Shown here piece by piece: positions 1 through 9,502 of a stretch of 64,000 nt of DNA. Both the position numbers and the translations under genes were made by a program. The notes beneath the pieces are model-generated. The model worked only from the letters and a program-made list of their open reading frames with translations, did not search any database and was not told the DNA's origin. The first letter of the stretch is position 1, and every line of letters begins with the position of its first letter. The stretch is taken from NCBI RefSeq assembly GCF_000720325.1, contig NZ_JOJM01000026.1, forward strand, positions 27,381 through 91,380. Direction: 5' to 3'. The DNA is from Streptomyces sp. NRRL B-1347. Lineage in GTDB: Bacteria; Actinomycetota; Actinomycetes; Streptomycetales; Streptomycetaceae.

Positions 1-91
1 CATACATTAGCGCAAGCAGGGGGGTGCTCCGCCAATCGGTATCCCCAGGCGACCGACGTCGGCAGTCGAGGCAAGGGAAAGGGTGGCCGTC

Positions 92-394
92 ATGCGCTAC
101 CGGCTCACGTTCGTGGCAGGACTGGCTCTGGGGTACGTGCTCGGGACGCGCGCCGGGCGCGAGCGTTACGAGCAGCTGAAGAAGTCCCTCCGTGAGGTGT
201 CCCAGAACCCCGCCGTGCGCAACACCGTCGAGTCCGCCGCCCAGCAGGGCCGCGACGTGGCGGGCAAGGCCTTCCACACGGTCTCGGAGAAGGTGGGCGA
301 CCGCGTGCCCGAGTCCGTGGCCGAGCGGGTGCGGTCGCTGCGCGAGCGCGGGCAGGGCGACGCCGAGGACGACTGGGGCACCAGTAACACCTAG
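92..394 (+). CDS. small membrane-anchored YtxH-like protein
   Basis: A 100-residue protein. The N-terminus has one short hydrophobic stretch (about residues 5-18) ending in a GTRAGRERYEQL segment, as in YtxH-type proteins. The rest is a charged, probably helical tail with no catalytic motif. I chose the ATG at 92 because GGAAAG lies about 10 bases upstream; the in-frame GTG at 83 would sit directly on that ribosome binding site. Function unknown; a membrane-tethered coiled-coil or stress protein is an inference from the family only. Confidence 0.75.
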   Translation: MRYRLTFVAGLALGYVLGTRAGRERYEQLKKSLREVSQNPAVRNTVESAAQQGRDVAGKAFHTVSEKVGDRVPESVAERVRSLRERGQGDAEDDWGTSNT

Positions 395-613
395 GGCCGC
401 ATCACATCGCATCGCATCACGCCGCCCCGGGGCCGGAGCTTCCGCCCCGGGGCGGACGCATACCCAGGAGCGGACGCACGCCCAGGGGGCGGCCGCATGC
501 CCGGGGGGGCGGCCGCATGACCGGGGCGCTCGCGGGGCCCTCCCGGACCCGTTCCCGAGGCCTTCCCGGACGTATGTGCGGGGCATCCCCCCGGGTGCGG
601 CAGAATCCTCGGC
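395..613. repeat. GC-rich intergenic stretch with degenerate short repeats
   Basis: About 220 bases without a gene. From about 423 to 525 a motif of the type GGGGCGGMCGCAT / GGCGGCCGCATG recurs four to five times with small changes. No tRNA or clear terminator is visible. The end of the stretch holds the promoter-like CAGAAT described for the next gene. Confidence 0.5.
601..606 (+). promoter_or_regulatory. -10-like hexamer, probable leaderless start of the FGGY kinase
   Basis: CAGAAT ends 7 bases before the ATG at 614, and no ribosome binding site lies between. In Streptomyces this spacing usually means that transcription starts at the start codon. Confidence 0.5.
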
Positions 614-2041
614 ATGGGGATAGTCGCGGGGTTGGACAGCTCACCCGATTTCACACGCATCGTGGTCTGTGACACCGACACGGGCGCCGTGCTCAGGCAG
701 GGGTACGCCCCGCATCCGCTGGAGGGCCCCGACGGCGCGCGGCCCACCGACGTCGATCCGCAGGCCTGGCTGCTCTCCCTCGGCGAGGCCGCGGGCGGCG
801 GGCTCCTCGAAGGCGTCCAGGCGATCGGCGTGTGCGCGCAGGAACACGCCCTCGTGCCCCTCGACGCGCAGGGCGCGACGGTGCGGCCCGCGCTCGTCGG
901 GAACAACCCGCGCGCCCAGGTAGCCGCCGCCGACCTCATCGACGGGCTCGGCGGCCGCCAGGCCTGGGCCCAGGCCGTGGGCTCCGTCCCGCAGGCCGCG
1001 CAGCCGGTGGCGAAGCTGCGCTGGCTGGCCAAGCACGAACCGGAGGCGGCCCTCCGTACGAGCCTGCTCATGCAGGCCTCGGACTGGCTGGTGTGGCAGC
1101 TCCTGGGGCGGCCCGCACGGCGCACGACGGACCGGGGCGGCGCGTCCGGCACCGGCTACTGGTCGGCGGCGACCGGCGCGTACCGGCCCGACCTGGTGGA
1201 GCTCGCGCTCGGGCACCAGGCGATGCTGCCCGAGGTCATCGGGCCCGCGGACGCCGCGGGGACGACGCCCGAGGGGCTGCTGATATCGGCGGGCACGGGC
1301 GCGACCATGGCGGCGGCGTTCGGGCTCGGTGTGATGCGGGGCGACGCGGTGGTGTCGCTCGGCGCCTCCGGCTCCGTGATGGCCGTCCACCACGAGGCCC
1401 TGGTCGACCCGAGCGGCACGATCACCTCGCTCGCCGACGCCACCGGCATGCACCTGCCCGTCGTCCACACGTCGAACGCGGTGCGCGCGCTGCGCGGCAC
1501 CGCCGAGATGCTGGGCGTCCCCGACCTGGAAACCCTCTCCGACCTGGCGCTCAAGTCGACCCCCGGCGCCCACGGCCTCGTCCTGCTGCCCTATCTGGAG
1601 GGCGAGAAGACGCCGAACCTGCCGCACGCGGCGGGCACCCTGACCGGGCTGCGGCGGGAGTCCATGAAGCCGGAGCACCTGGCGCGGGCCGCCTTCGAGG
1701 GCATGCTCTGCGGGCTCGGCGACGCGCTCGACGTGCTGCGCGCGCGGGGCGTGGAGGTGCGGCGGGTGTTCCTGCTCGGGTCCGCGGCCGATCTGCCCGC
1801 CGTGCGGGCCGCCGCGCCGATGCTCTTCGGCACGCAGGTCGTGGTGGTCCAGCCCGCCGACTACGCCGCGATCGGCGCCGCGCGCCAGGCGACGTGGGCG
1901 CTGACCGGGCAGCTGCCGCAGTGGCAGGGCGCGGTCGCGCAGGTCTTCGAGCCGGGCGAGGAGCTCGCGGTGGGGCAGGCGGTGCGCCAGCAGTACGCAA
2001 CGGTGCGCGAGCAGGCGCACCCGGGAGCCTTCGCGCCCTGA
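614..2041 (+). CDS. FGGY-family carbohydrate kinase (xylulokinase-like)
   Basis: A 475-residue protein, slightly short for the FGGY family (about 480-520). The N-terminus begins GIVAGLDSSPDFTRIVV, the phosphate-binding loop of the actin/hexokinase fold. The second ATPase half is seen in LISAGTGATMAAAFGLGV and in SLGASGSVMAVH (near residue 250). A C-terminal GSAADLPAVRAAAPMLFG segment matches the adenosine-binding region of xylulokinases. It probably phosphorylates a pentulose or other sugar using ATP. It stands alone: no isomerase or sugar transporter is adjacent, so the substrate is open. Start by the apparent leaderless promoter. Confidence 0.8.
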   Translation: MGIVAGLDSSPDFTRIVVCDTDTGAVLRQGYAPHPLEGPDGARPTDVDPQAWLLSLGEAAGGGLLEGVQAIGVCAQEHALVPLDAQGATVRPALVGNNPRAQVAAADLIDGLGGRQAWAQAVGSVPQAAQPVAKLRWLAKHEPEAALRTSLLMQASDWLVWQLLGRPARRTTDRGGASGTGYWSAATGAYRPDLVELALGHQAMLPEVIGPADAAGTTPEGLLISAGTGATMAAAFGLGVMRGDAVVSLGASGSVMAVHHEALVDPSGTITSLADATGMHLPVVHTSNAVRALRGTAEMLGVPDLETLSDLALKSTPGAHGLVLLPYLEGEKTPNLPHAAGTLTGLRRESMKPEHLARAAFEGMLCGLGDALDVLRARGVEVRRVFLLGSAADLPAVRAAAPMLFGTQVVVVQPADYAAIGAARQATWALTGQLPQWQGAVAQVFEPGEELAVGQAVRQQYATVREQAHPGAFAP

Positions 2042-2354
2042 GCCCGGCCACCTTTACACCCTGAGCTCTTCGCGCCCTGAACCCTTCGCGCCCCGAGCCG
2101 TCGGCACCCCGAGCCCTCCGCGCGCGACGAGTCCTTCGCGTGCGACGAGCCCTTCGCACCCCCAGCCCGGAATGCAGCATTCCGCCACGTTCCGTGAGGG
2201 AAGCGAAGCGTTCAGTGTGCCCAGAACTTGACCAGGGCTGATTTTTGACCCGGTCATGGGTTAATCGCTTGCACACGGCCGGGGTCGGTGGCGCAGGATG
2301 GTGGGCGGCTTTCGCCCGCCGCCCCAACTGCCGAGACTCTGCCGAGAGACGAGC
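2042..2354. repeat. intergenic region with 16-18 bp degenerate tandem repeats and small dyads
   Basis: From 2063 to 2164 six tandem units of 16, 16, 16, 18, 18 and 18 bases occur, each starting GAGCC/GAGTC/GAACC and containing TTCGCGCC-like sequence; a similar unit overlaps the end of the kinase gene. GGAATGC-A-GCATTCC (2169-2183) is a perfect 7-bp hairpin, and TGACC-C-GGTCA (2246-2256) is a perfect 5-bp dyad next to AT-rich sequence. The latter part presumably holds the promoter of the ABC exporter genes. No gene is seen. Confidence 0.6.
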
Positions 2355-4088
2355 GTGCTCATACGACTTCTGCGGACCTACCTGGGTCCGTACAAAAAGC
2401 CCATCGCCCTGCTGGTGCTCCTGCAGTTCCTGCAGACCTGCGCCTCTCTCTACCTGCCCACCCTGAACGCCGACATCATCGACAACGGCGTCGTGAAGGG
2501 CGACACCGGCTACATCCTGTCGTTCGGCGCCGTCATGCTGGCCGTCACCGTGGTCCAGATGGTGTGCAACATCGGCGCCGTCCTCTACGGCGCGCGCACC
2601 TCCGCCGAGCTCGGCCGTGACATGCGGGCCGGCGTCTTCGACCGCGTGCAGTCGTTCTCCGCGCGCGAGATGGGCCAGTTCGGCGCGCCCACCCTGATCA
2701 CACGGACCACCAACGACGTGCAGCAAGTGCAGACGCTCGTCCTGATGGCGTTCACGCTGATGGTGTCGGCGCCGATCATGTGCGTCGGCGGCATCGTCAT
2801 GGCGCTCGGCCAGGACGTGCCGCTGTCCGGCGTGCTCCTCGCCGTCGTGCCGGTGCTCGGCATCAGCGTCAGTCTGATCGTGCGCCGGCTGCGGCCGCTG
2901 TTCCGCACCATGCAGGAGCGGCTCGACACGGTGAACCGCGTGCTGCGCGAGCAGATCACCGGCAACCGCGTGATCCGCGCCTTCGTGCGCGACGACTACG
3001 AGAAGAAGCGCTTCCGGGGTGCCAACGCCGAGCTGACCGACGTCTCGGTCGCCAGCGGCAAGCTGCTCGCGCTGATGTTCCCGGTGGTCATGACGGTGGT
3101 GAACCTGTCGTCGATCGCCGTCGTCTGGTTCGGCGCGCACCGCATCGACAGCGGCGCCATGGAGATCGGCGCGCTCACCGCGTTCCTGGCGTATCTGCTG
3201 CAGATCGTCATGGCCGTGATGATGGCCACGTTCATGTTCATGATGATCCCGCGGGCCGAGGTGTGCGCCGAGCGCATCCAGGAGGTCCTGGACACCGAGG
3301 CGAGCGTCGTGCCGCCCACAGCTCCCGTCCGGGAGCTGCGCGGCCACGGCCACCTGGAGCTGCGCGGCGCCGGGTTCCGCTACCCGGGCGCCGAGGAGCC
3401 GGTACTCAAGGGCATCGAGCTGACCGCGCGGCCCGGCGAGACCACCGCCGTGATCGGCTCCACCGGCAGCGGCAAGTCGACGCTCCTGAGCCTCGTACCG
3501 CGGCTTATGGACGCCACCGAGGGCGAGGTGCTCGTCAACGGCGTCGCGGTGAGCGACGTGGAGCCCGCGCTGCTCGCCCGGACCGTGGGGCTCGTACCGC
3601 AGAAGCCGTACCTGTTCGCCGGGACCGTGGCCAGCAACCTGCGGTACGGCAATCCGGACGCCACCGACGAGGAGCTGTGGCACGCCCTGGAGGTGGCGCA
3701 GGCCAAGGGCTTCGTGGAGTCCCTGGAAGAGGGGCTCGACGCGCCCGTCGCGCAGGGCGGCACGAACGTGTCCGGCGGGCAGCGGCAGCGGCTCTCGATC
3801 GCGCGCACGCTCGTGCAGCGCCCGGAGATCTATCTGTTCGACGACTCGTTCTCCGCGCTCGACTACGCCACCGACGCGGCGCTGCGGTCCGCGCTCACCC
3901 GGGAGACCCGGGAGGCGACGGTCGTGATCGTCGCGCAGCGCGTGTCGACGATCCGCGACGCCGACCGGATCGTCGTCCTGGACGAGGGCCGGGTCGTGGG
4001 CACCGGCCGCCACCACGAGCTGATGGCTGACAACGAGACGTACCGGGAGATCGTCCTCTCCCAGCTGACGGAAGCGGAGGCCGCGTAA
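2355..4088 (+). CDS. ABC exporter half-transporter, degenerate-site subunit
   Basis: A 577-residue type IV ABC exporter half with an N-terminal membrane domain of about six helices and a C-terminal ATPase. Walker A GSTGSGKST lies at about 368-376 and the signature VSGGQRQR near 472. Walker B is IYLFDDS (about 492-498), with Asp where the catalytic Glu should be, and the H-loop reads VAQRVST with Gln instead of His (about 528). That pattern marks the non-hydrolysing half of a heterodimer. I chose GTG 2355, preceded by GAGAG; an upstream start at 2298 would add a proline-rich, non-homologous 19 residues. The stop overlaps the partner's ATG (TAATG). Substrate unknown; multidrug export is likely. 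Confidence 0.9.
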   Translation: MLIRLLRTYLGPYKKPIALLVLLQFLQTCASLYLPTLNADIIDNGVVKGDTGYILSFGAVMLAVTVVQMVCNIGAVLYGARTSAELGRDMRAGVFDRVQSFSAREMGQFGAPTLITRTTNDVQQVQTLVLMAFTLMVSAPIMCVGGIVMALGQDVPLSGVLLAVVPVLGISVSLIVRRLRPLFRTMQERLDTVNRVLREQITGNRVIRAFVRDDYEKKRFRGANAELTDVSVASGKLLALMFPVVMTVVNLSSIAVVWFGAHRIDSGAMEIGALTAFLAYLLQIVMAVMMATFMFMMIPRAEVCAERIQEVLDTEASVVPPTAPVRELRGHGHLELRGAGFRYPGAEEPVLKGIELTARPGETTAVIGSTGSGKSTLLSLVPRLMDATEGEVLVNGVAVSDVEPALLARTVGLVPQKPYLFAGTVASNLRYGNPDATDEELWHALEVAQAKGFVESLEEGLDAPVAQGGTNVSGGQRQRLSIARTLVQRPEIYLFDDSFSALDYATDAALRSALTRETREATVVIVAQRVSTIRDADRIVVLDEGRVVGTGRHHELMADNETYREIVLSQLTEAEAA

Positions 4089-6013
4089 TGCCCCCTGGCG
4101 GCATGGGTGGACCCATGATGGGCCCGGACTCCCGGTCCATGGACTTCAAGGGCTCCGGCAAGCGGCTGCTCGCGCAGTTCCGGCCGGAGCGGGCCACGAT
4201 GTACGGGATGCTCGGCGCGGTGATCCTCAGCGTCGCGATGTCCGTGCTCGGGCCGAAGATCCTCGGACGCGCCACCGACCTGGTGTTCGCGGGCATCGTC
4301 GGGCGGACCATGCCCGACGGCGAGTCCAAGGCCGAGGCGATCGAGCGGCTGCGCGAGCACGGCGACGGCGGCATGGCCGACATGCTCACCGGGCTCGACT
4401 TCACACCGGGCCAGGGCATCGACTTCGGCGCGGTCGGCGAGGTGCTGCTGCTCGCCACGGCCGTGTTCGCGGTGTCCGGCCTGATGATGACCGTGGGCAC
4501 ACGGCTGTCGAACCGCGCCATCAACCGCACCGTGTTCCGGCTGCGCGGCGACGTCCAGGCGAAGATGTCGCGCCTGCCGCTGTCGTACTTCGACAAGCGG
4601 CAGCGCGGCGAGGTGCTCAGCCGGGCCACGAACGACATCGACAACATCAACCAGACGCTCCAGCAGACGATGGGCCAGCTGATCAGCTCGCTCCTCACGA
4701 TCGTCGGCGTCCTGGTCATGATGTTCTGGATCTCGCCGCTGCTCGCGCTCGTCGCCCTGGTGACGGTGCCGCTGTCGTTCGTCGTGGCGACGAAGGTCGG
4801 CAAGCGGTCGCAGCCGCAGTTCGTGCAGCAGTGGAAGTCCACCGGCCAGCTGAACGCGCACGTGGAGGAGATGTACACCGGGCACACCCTGGTGAAGGTG
4901 TTCGGCCGCCAGGAGGAGTCGGCGAAGGCGTTCGCCACGCACAACGACGCGCTGTACGAGGCCTCGTACAAGGCGCAGTTCAACAGCGGGCTCATGCAGC
5001 CGCTGCTGTTCTTCATGTCGAACGTCAACTACGTCCTGGTGGCCGTGGTCGGCGGTCTGCGGGTCGCCTCCGGGTCGCTCTCGATCGGTGACGTGCAGGC
5101 CTTCATCCAGTACTCGCGGCAGTTCTCGATGCCGCTCACGCAGGTCGCGTCGATGGCGAACCTCGTGCAGTCCGGCGTGGCGTCGGCCGAGCGGGTCTTC
5201 GAGCTCCTCGACGCCGACGAGCAGGAGGCGGACCCCGCCCCCGGCGAGCGCCCCGCCGAGCTGCGCGGCCGCGTGGAGATGGAGCACGTGTCGTTCCGCT
5301 ACGCCGAGGACAAGCCGCTCATCGAGGACCTCTCGCTCGTCGTGAAGCCGGGCCACACGGTCGCCATCGTCGGCCCCACCGGCGCGGGCAAGACCACGCT
5401 CGTGAACCTGCTCATGCGGTTCTACGAGGTCACCGGCGGCCGCATCACGCTGGACGGCGCGGACATCACGAGGATGACGCGGGACGAGCTGCGCGGCGCC
5501 ATCGGCATGGTCCTCCAGGACACCTGGCTGTTCGGAGGCAGCATCGCGGACAACATCGCGTACGGCGCCGCCGGCGAGGTCACCCGCGAGCAGGTCGAGG
5601 AGGCCGCGCGGGCCGCGCACGCCGACCGGTTCATCCGTACCCTGCCGGACGGGTACGACACGGTCATCGACGACGAGGGCACGGGCGTCAGCGCGGGCGA
5701 GAAGCAGCTCATCACCATCGCGCGGGCGTTCCTGTCCGACCCGGTGATCCTCGTCCTCGACGAGGCGACCAGCTCGGTCGACACCCGCACCGAGGTCCTC
5801 ATCCAGAAGGCCATGGCGCGGCTCGCGCACGGGCGTACGTCGTTCGTGATCGCGCACCGCCTGTCCACCATCCGCGACGCGGACACCATCCTGGTGATGG
5901 AGGACGGGGCGATCGTGGAGCAGGGCACGCACGACGCGCTGCTGGCGGCCGACGGCGCCTACGCCCGCCTGTACGCCGCCCAGTTCGCCGAGGCGGTGGC
6001 GGAGGTCGGCTGA
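4088..6013 (+). CDS. ABC exporter half-transporter, catalytic-site subunit
   Basis: A 641-residue half exporter, partner of the preceding gene. A short Met/Gly/Pro-rich start leads into the membrane domain, which carries a roughly 70-residue extra segment between the first two helices. The ATPase has Walker A GPTGAGKTT (about 429), a canonical Walker B LVLDEATSS (about 555-563) and H-loop IAHRLST (His about 590). Its signature is VSAGEKQ (about 534) rather than LSGGQ. Combined with the partner, one composite ATP site is complete and the other degenerate, as in BmrCD or TM287/288. The genes overlap by one base and are surely co-translated. It ends two bases before the convergent sigma-factor gene. 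Confidence 0.92.
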   Translation: MPPGGMGGPMMGPDSRSMDFKGSGKRLLAQFRPERATMYGMLGAVILSVAMSVLGPKILGRATDLVFAGIVGRTMPDGESKAEAIERLREHGDGGMADMLTGLDFTPGQGIDFGAVGEVLLLATAVFAVSGLMMTVGTRLSNRAINRTVFRLRGDVQAKMSRLPLSYFDKRQRGEVLSRATNDIDNINQTLQQTMGQLISSLLTIVGVLVMMFWISPLLALVALVTVPLSFVVATKVGKRSQPQFVQQWKSTGQLNAHVEEMYTGHTLVKVFGRQEESAKAFATHNDALYEASYKAQFNSGLMQPLLFFMSNVNYVLVAVVGGLRVASGSLSIGDVQAFIQYSRQFSMPLTQVASMANLVQSGVASAERVFELLDADEQEADPAPGERPAELRGRVEMEHVSFRYAEDKPLIEDLSLVVKPGHTVAIVGPTGAGKTTLVNLLMRFYEVTGGRITLDGADITRMTRDELRGAIGMVLQDTWLFGGSIADNIAYGAAGEVTREQVEEAARAAHADRFIRTLPDGYDTVIDDEGTGVSAGEKQLITIARAFLSDPVILVLDEATSSVDTRTEVLIQKAMARLAHGRTSFVIAHRLSTIRDADTILVMEDGAIVEQGTHDALLAADGAYARLYAAQFAEAVAEVG

Positions 6014-6015
6014 CC

Positions 6016-7386
6016 TCAGTCCAGATAGCCCCTGAGCTGGTCCGCGAAGGCGTGGTCCCGCAGCTTGTTGAGGGTCTTCGACTCGATCTGGCGGATGCGT
6101 TCGCGCGTCACGCCGAAGATCCGGCCGATCTCCTCCAGGGTGCGGGGCCTGCCGTCCGCGAGGCCGTAGCGCAGCTGGACGACCTTGCGCTCGCGCTCGC
6201 CGAGCGTGGAGAGCACGGCCTCCAGGTGCTCGCGCAGGAGCAGGAAGGCGGCCGACTCCACGGGGCTCGCCGCGTCGCCGTCCTCGATGAGGTCGCCGAG
6301 CGCCACGTCGTCCTCCTCGCCCACGGGCGCGTGCAGCGACACCGGCTCCTGGGCGAGCCTGAGCACCTCGCTGACGCGCTCGTGCGGCAGGTCGAGGTGG
6401 GCGGCGACCTCTTCGGGCGTCGGCTCGTACCCGCGCTCCTGGAGCATGCGGCGCTGCACGCGGACGACCCGGTTGATCAGCTCGACGACGTGCACCGGCA
6501 CCCGGATGGTGCGGGCCTGGTCGGCGAGCGCCCGGGACATGGCCTGGCGGATCCACCAGGTCGCGTACGTGGAGAACTTGTAGCCGCGCGCGTAGTCGAA
6601 CTTCTCGACCGCCCGGATGAGGCCCAGGTTGCCCTCCTGGACGAGGTCGAGCATGGTCAGGCCGCGCCCCACGTACCGCTTCGCCACGGACACCACGAGG
6701 CGGAGGTTCGCCTCGATGAGGCGGCGCTTGGCCATGCGGCCCATGACGACCAGCTTGTCCAGGTCGAGGGCCAGCTGGGAGTCCAGGTCCGGGGTGCCGG
6801 CCAGCTTCTCCTCGGCGAAGAGCCCGGCCTCGACGGCGCGCGCGAGCTCGACCTCCTCGGCGGCGGTCAGCAGGGGTATGCGGCCGATCTCGCGCAGGTA
6901 CTGGCGGAACAGGTCGGAGGAGGGGCCGCCGGTATCGGCCCGGCCGCGCGGGCTCGGCAGCTCGATCGCCTCGACGACGGTCTCTGCCCGCTCTGCGGGC
7001 TCCGCGGGCTCGGTGGCCTCCGTCCCGGGCGCGGACGCGGCCGCCGCCAGGCGTTCGTCCGGCGCGAGCTCCGGGTGCCGGGTGCCACGGCTCTGCTGCG
7101 GCACGGTCGTGATGACGTCGGGTTCCGCCTCCACGTCCGCGCGCGGCGCGGTGTCGGTCTGGGTGAGGGTCTGGGTCTGCACGGGGGCGACCTCCAGGGT
7201 GATCGCTGCTGAGGCGTGTGGCAGCGGTACAACGGGACCGGCGTTGACGGCCTCGCCGCTGTCCGTCCCGAACACGATGTGTGGAACCGCGGAATCGTCG
7301 GACCCGCACTCGCTGTCTGCGGTCCGGCCGCGCTCCGAGGACTCAGGCACCGCACCCCAGTGTGGAGTACGACACACGGCCGCCAC
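6016..7386 (-). CDS. hrdA: RNA polymerase primary-type (group 2) sigma factor
   Basis: A 456-residue sigma-70 protein. The first 150 residues are acidic and low-complexity. Region 1.2 starts at [16 protein letters not shown], followed by the full region 2 ([26 protein letters not shown]), region 3 and region 4 ([20 protein letters not shown]). Four Hrd paralogues exist in Streptomyces; I call hrdA from the position directly downstream of dnaG and after an ABC exporter pair, as I recall for S. coelicolor SCO2465. The GTG start at 7386 is uncertain: no clear ribosome binding site is seen and several downstream GTGs would also serve. HrdA-type factors are usually non-essential and active in some growth phases. 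Confidence 0.85.
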   Translation of the reverse strand: MAAVCRTPHWGAVPESSERGRTADSECGSDDSAVPHIVFGTDSGEAVNAGPVVPLPHASAAITLEVAPVQTQTLTQTDTAPRADVEAEPDVITTVPQQSRGTRHPELAPDERLAAAASAPGTEATEPAEPAERAETVVEAIELPSPRGRADTGGPSSDLFRQYLREIGRIPLLTAAEEVELARAVEAGLFAEEKLAGTPDLDSQLALDLDKLVVMGRMAKRRLIEANLRLVVSVAKRYVGRGLTMLDLVQEGNLGLIRAVEKFDYARGYKFSTYATWWIRQAMSRALADQARTIRVPVHVVELINRVVRVQRRMLQERGYEPTPEEVAAHLDLPHERVSEVLRLAQEPVSLHAPVGEEDDVALGDLIEDGDAASPVESAAFLLLREHLEAVLSTLGERERKVVQLRYGLADGRPRTLEEIGRIFGVTRERIRQIESKTLNKLRDHAFADQLRGYLD

Positions 7387-7419
7387 GAGGGGCGTGCGGT
7401 GACTTTTTGAGTCCGGTCC

Positions 7420-7435
7420 GTAACCGCTCGGTTAC
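7420..7435. promoter_or_regulatory. palindrome upstream of the sigma-factor gene
   Basis: GTAACCG-CT-CGGTTAC is a perfect 7-bp-arm dyad 34 bases before the annotated GTG. It is AT-richer than its surroundings. Candidate operator; the binding protein is unknown. Confidence 0.45.
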
Positions 7436-7499
7436 CCGCCGCGGGGCGCCTCAGACCCGCCTCGCCCCGATTCGGGGGCCGTCGCCCCCGCACCCCCGC

Positions 7500-9398
7500 T
7501 CAGAGAGCCGCCGCTCCGCGCTCGCGCAGGGCCCGGGCGTACTGCTGGAGCACCCACAACTCGTTCTGCACGGCGGTGAGTTGCTGGGGGTCCCCGTGGC
7601 CGCCGCTGAGGCGGGTGAAGGTGCCCTGGACGTCGCGGATGCGCCGGTCGACGGCCCGCAGCCGCACGGTGACCAGCTGCTCCCCCGCGTACGCCTCGTC
7701 GACCGTGCGCCGCATGATCGCCTCCACGGCCAGCTCCGTGACCATGGCGCGGACCACGTCGTCGGGCGCGGCGTCGCGCACGCGGACGAGGTACTCCTGC
7801 GGGTCCTGGGTGCCGAACTCGGCGCCGCCCGCCTCCAGGACGGCCTGGCGCACGGCCGCGTACGGCGCGGCCGTGAACTCGTCCACGCCGTACGCGTCGA
7901 AGGCCGGGGAGACGAGCTCCGGGCGCTGGAGGGCGAGCTTGAGGAGCTCGCGCTCGGTGGCGTAGACGGGGTTGCGGAGGTTCAGCGCGGGGCCCGAGGG
8001 GCCCGTGGGCGCGGCCTGGGCGAGGCCCTGGGGGCCGCGCTGGGGCGCGGGGCCCTTGCCGCCGCGCTCCCGCGCCCAGCGGGCGAGCTGCGCGACGCGC
8101 TTGACGACGAACTGCGTGTCGAGGATGCCGAGCATGCCCGCGAGCTGCACGGCGACCTCGTGCTGCGCGCCGCTGTTCTTGATGCGGGCGACCACGGGCG
8201 CGGCCTCGTCGAGGGCGGCGGCGCGGCCCGCCGGGGTCTCCAGGTCGTAGCGGGCGACGATCTGGCGGAGCGCGAACTCGAAGAGCGGGGTGCGGGGTTC
8301 GACGAGGTCGGTGACCGCGGAGTCGCCCTTGGCCAGGCGCAGGTCGCAGGGGTCCATGCCGTCGGGCGCGATGGCGATGTACGTCTCGGCGGCGAACTTC
8401 TGGTCGTCCTCGAAGGCGCGCAGGGCCGCTTTCTGGCCCGCCGCGTCACCGTCGAACGTGAAGATCACGCGGGCCGAGCCGTTGTCCATCAGGAGCCGGC
8501 GGAGGATCTTGATGTGGTCGCCGCCGAAGGCGGTGCCGCAGGTCGCGATGGCGATGGGCACCCCGGCGAGGTGGCAGGCCATGACGTCCGTGTAGCCCTC
8601 GACCACGACCGCGCGGCTGGACTTGGCGATCTCCTTCTTGGCGAGGTCGATGCCGTACAGGACCTGGGACTTCTTGTAGATCGGGGTCTCGGGCGTGTTC
8701 AGGTACTTCGGGCCGTTGTCGTCGTCGCGGAGCTTGCGGGCGCCGAAGCCGACGACCTCGCCGCCGATGTCCCGGATCGGCCACATCAGCCGGCCCCGGA
8801 AGCGGTCGATGGGGCCGCGGCGGCCCTCCTGGGAGAGACCGGAGAGGGTCAGCTCCTTGTCGGTGAAGCCCTTGCCGCGCAGGAAGCGGGTGAGGTGGTC
8901 CCAGCCCGCCGGGCTGTAGCCGACGCCGAAGTGCGCGGCGGCGGCCTGGTCGAAGCCGCGCTCGGCGAGGAACTTGCGGCCGATCTCCGCCTCGGGGGAC
9001 TCCAGCTGGGCCGTGTAGAACTCGGCGGCCGCCTTGTGCGCCTCGACCAGGCGGATGCGCTCGCCGCGCTGGTGGGAGGGGTTGTACCCGCCCTCCTCGT
9101 AGCGCAGGGTGATGCCCGCCTTGGCCGCGAGGCGCTCCACCGCCTCGGAGAAGGTCAGGTGGTCGACCTTCATCACGAAGGTGAGGGTGTCGCCGCCCTC
9201 CTGGCAGCCGAAGCAGTGGAACAGGCCCTTGCTGGGGCTGACCTGGAACGACGGGGACTTCTCGTCGTGGAAGGGGCACAGGCCCTTGAGGTTTCCGCCG
9301 CCCGCGTTGCGCAGCTGGAGGTACTCGGACACCACGGCGTCGATCGGGACCGCGTCCCGAACCGCCTTCACATCCTCGTCATTGATCCGCCCAGCCAC
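7500..9398 (-). CDS. dnaG: DNA primase
   Basis: A 632-residue primase, normal length for actinobacteria. It makes the RNA primers for replication together with DnaB helicase. The N-terminal zinc-binding motif has C41-P-F-H44 and C62-F-G-C65. The TOPRIM core is visible as VVVEGYTDVMACH and IFTFDGDAAGQKA, which carry the catalytic Glu and the DxD. The C-terminal part (QNELWVLQQYARAL) is the helicase-binding domain. It lies upstream of hrdA on the same strand with a 113-base gap. The GTG at 9398 is preceded by TAGAAT at a 6-base distance and no ribosome binding site, suggesting a leaderless message. Confidence 0.97.
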   Translation of the reverse strand: MAGRINDEDVKAVRDAVPIDAVVSEYLQLRNAGGGNLKGLCPFHDEKSPSFQVSPSKGLFHCFGCQEGGDTLTFVMKVDHLTFSEAVERLAAKAGITLRYEEGGYNPSHQRGERIRLVEAHKAAAEFYTAQLESPEAEIGRKFLAERGFDQAAAAHFGVGYSPAGWDHLTRFLRGKGFTDKELTLSGLSQEGRRGPIDRFRGRLMWPIRDIGGEVVGFGARKLRDDDNGPKYLNTPETPIYKKSQVLYGIDLAKKEIAKSSRAVVVEGYTDVMACHLAGVPIAIATCGTAFGGDHIKILRRLLMDNGSARVIFTFDGDAAGQKAALRAFEDDQKFAAETYIAIAPDGMDPCDLRLAKGDSAVTDLVEPRTPLFEFALRQIVARYDLETPAGRAAALDEAAPVVARIKNSGAQHEVAVQLAGMLGILDTQFVVKRVAQLARWARERGGKGPAPQRGPQGLAQAAPTGPSGPALNLRNPVYATERELLKLALQRPELVSPAFDAYGVDEFTAAPYAAVRQAVLEAGGAEFGTQDPQEYLVRVRDAAPDDVVRAMVTELAVEAIMRRTVDEAYAGEQLVTVRLRAVDRRIRDVQGTFTRLSGGHGDPQQLTAVQNELWVLQQYARALRERGAAAL

Positions 9399-9404
9399 GC
9401 CCAG

Positions 9405-9410
9405 ATTCTA
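9405..9410 (-). promoter_or_regulatory. -10 hexamer of dnaG, probable leaderless start
   Basis: On the minus strand TAGAAT ends 6 bases before the dnaG GTG, with no ribosome binding site in between. Confidence 0.55.
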
Positions 9411-9502
9411 CGGCCCCCGGCCCGGGCCCCGAGCCCCTACCGGGGGTCCCCTGGCCCGCCCCTTCCCGATCCTGGGGCTCCGCCCCAGACCCCGCTCCTC
9501 AA

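Noticed and set aside
3863..7309. Open frame of 1148 codons on the minus strand
   Set aside because: Runs opposite the ABC exporter genes and through the sigma-factor gene in another frame; Arg/His/Gly-rich, no domain. Long empty frames are normal at this GC content.
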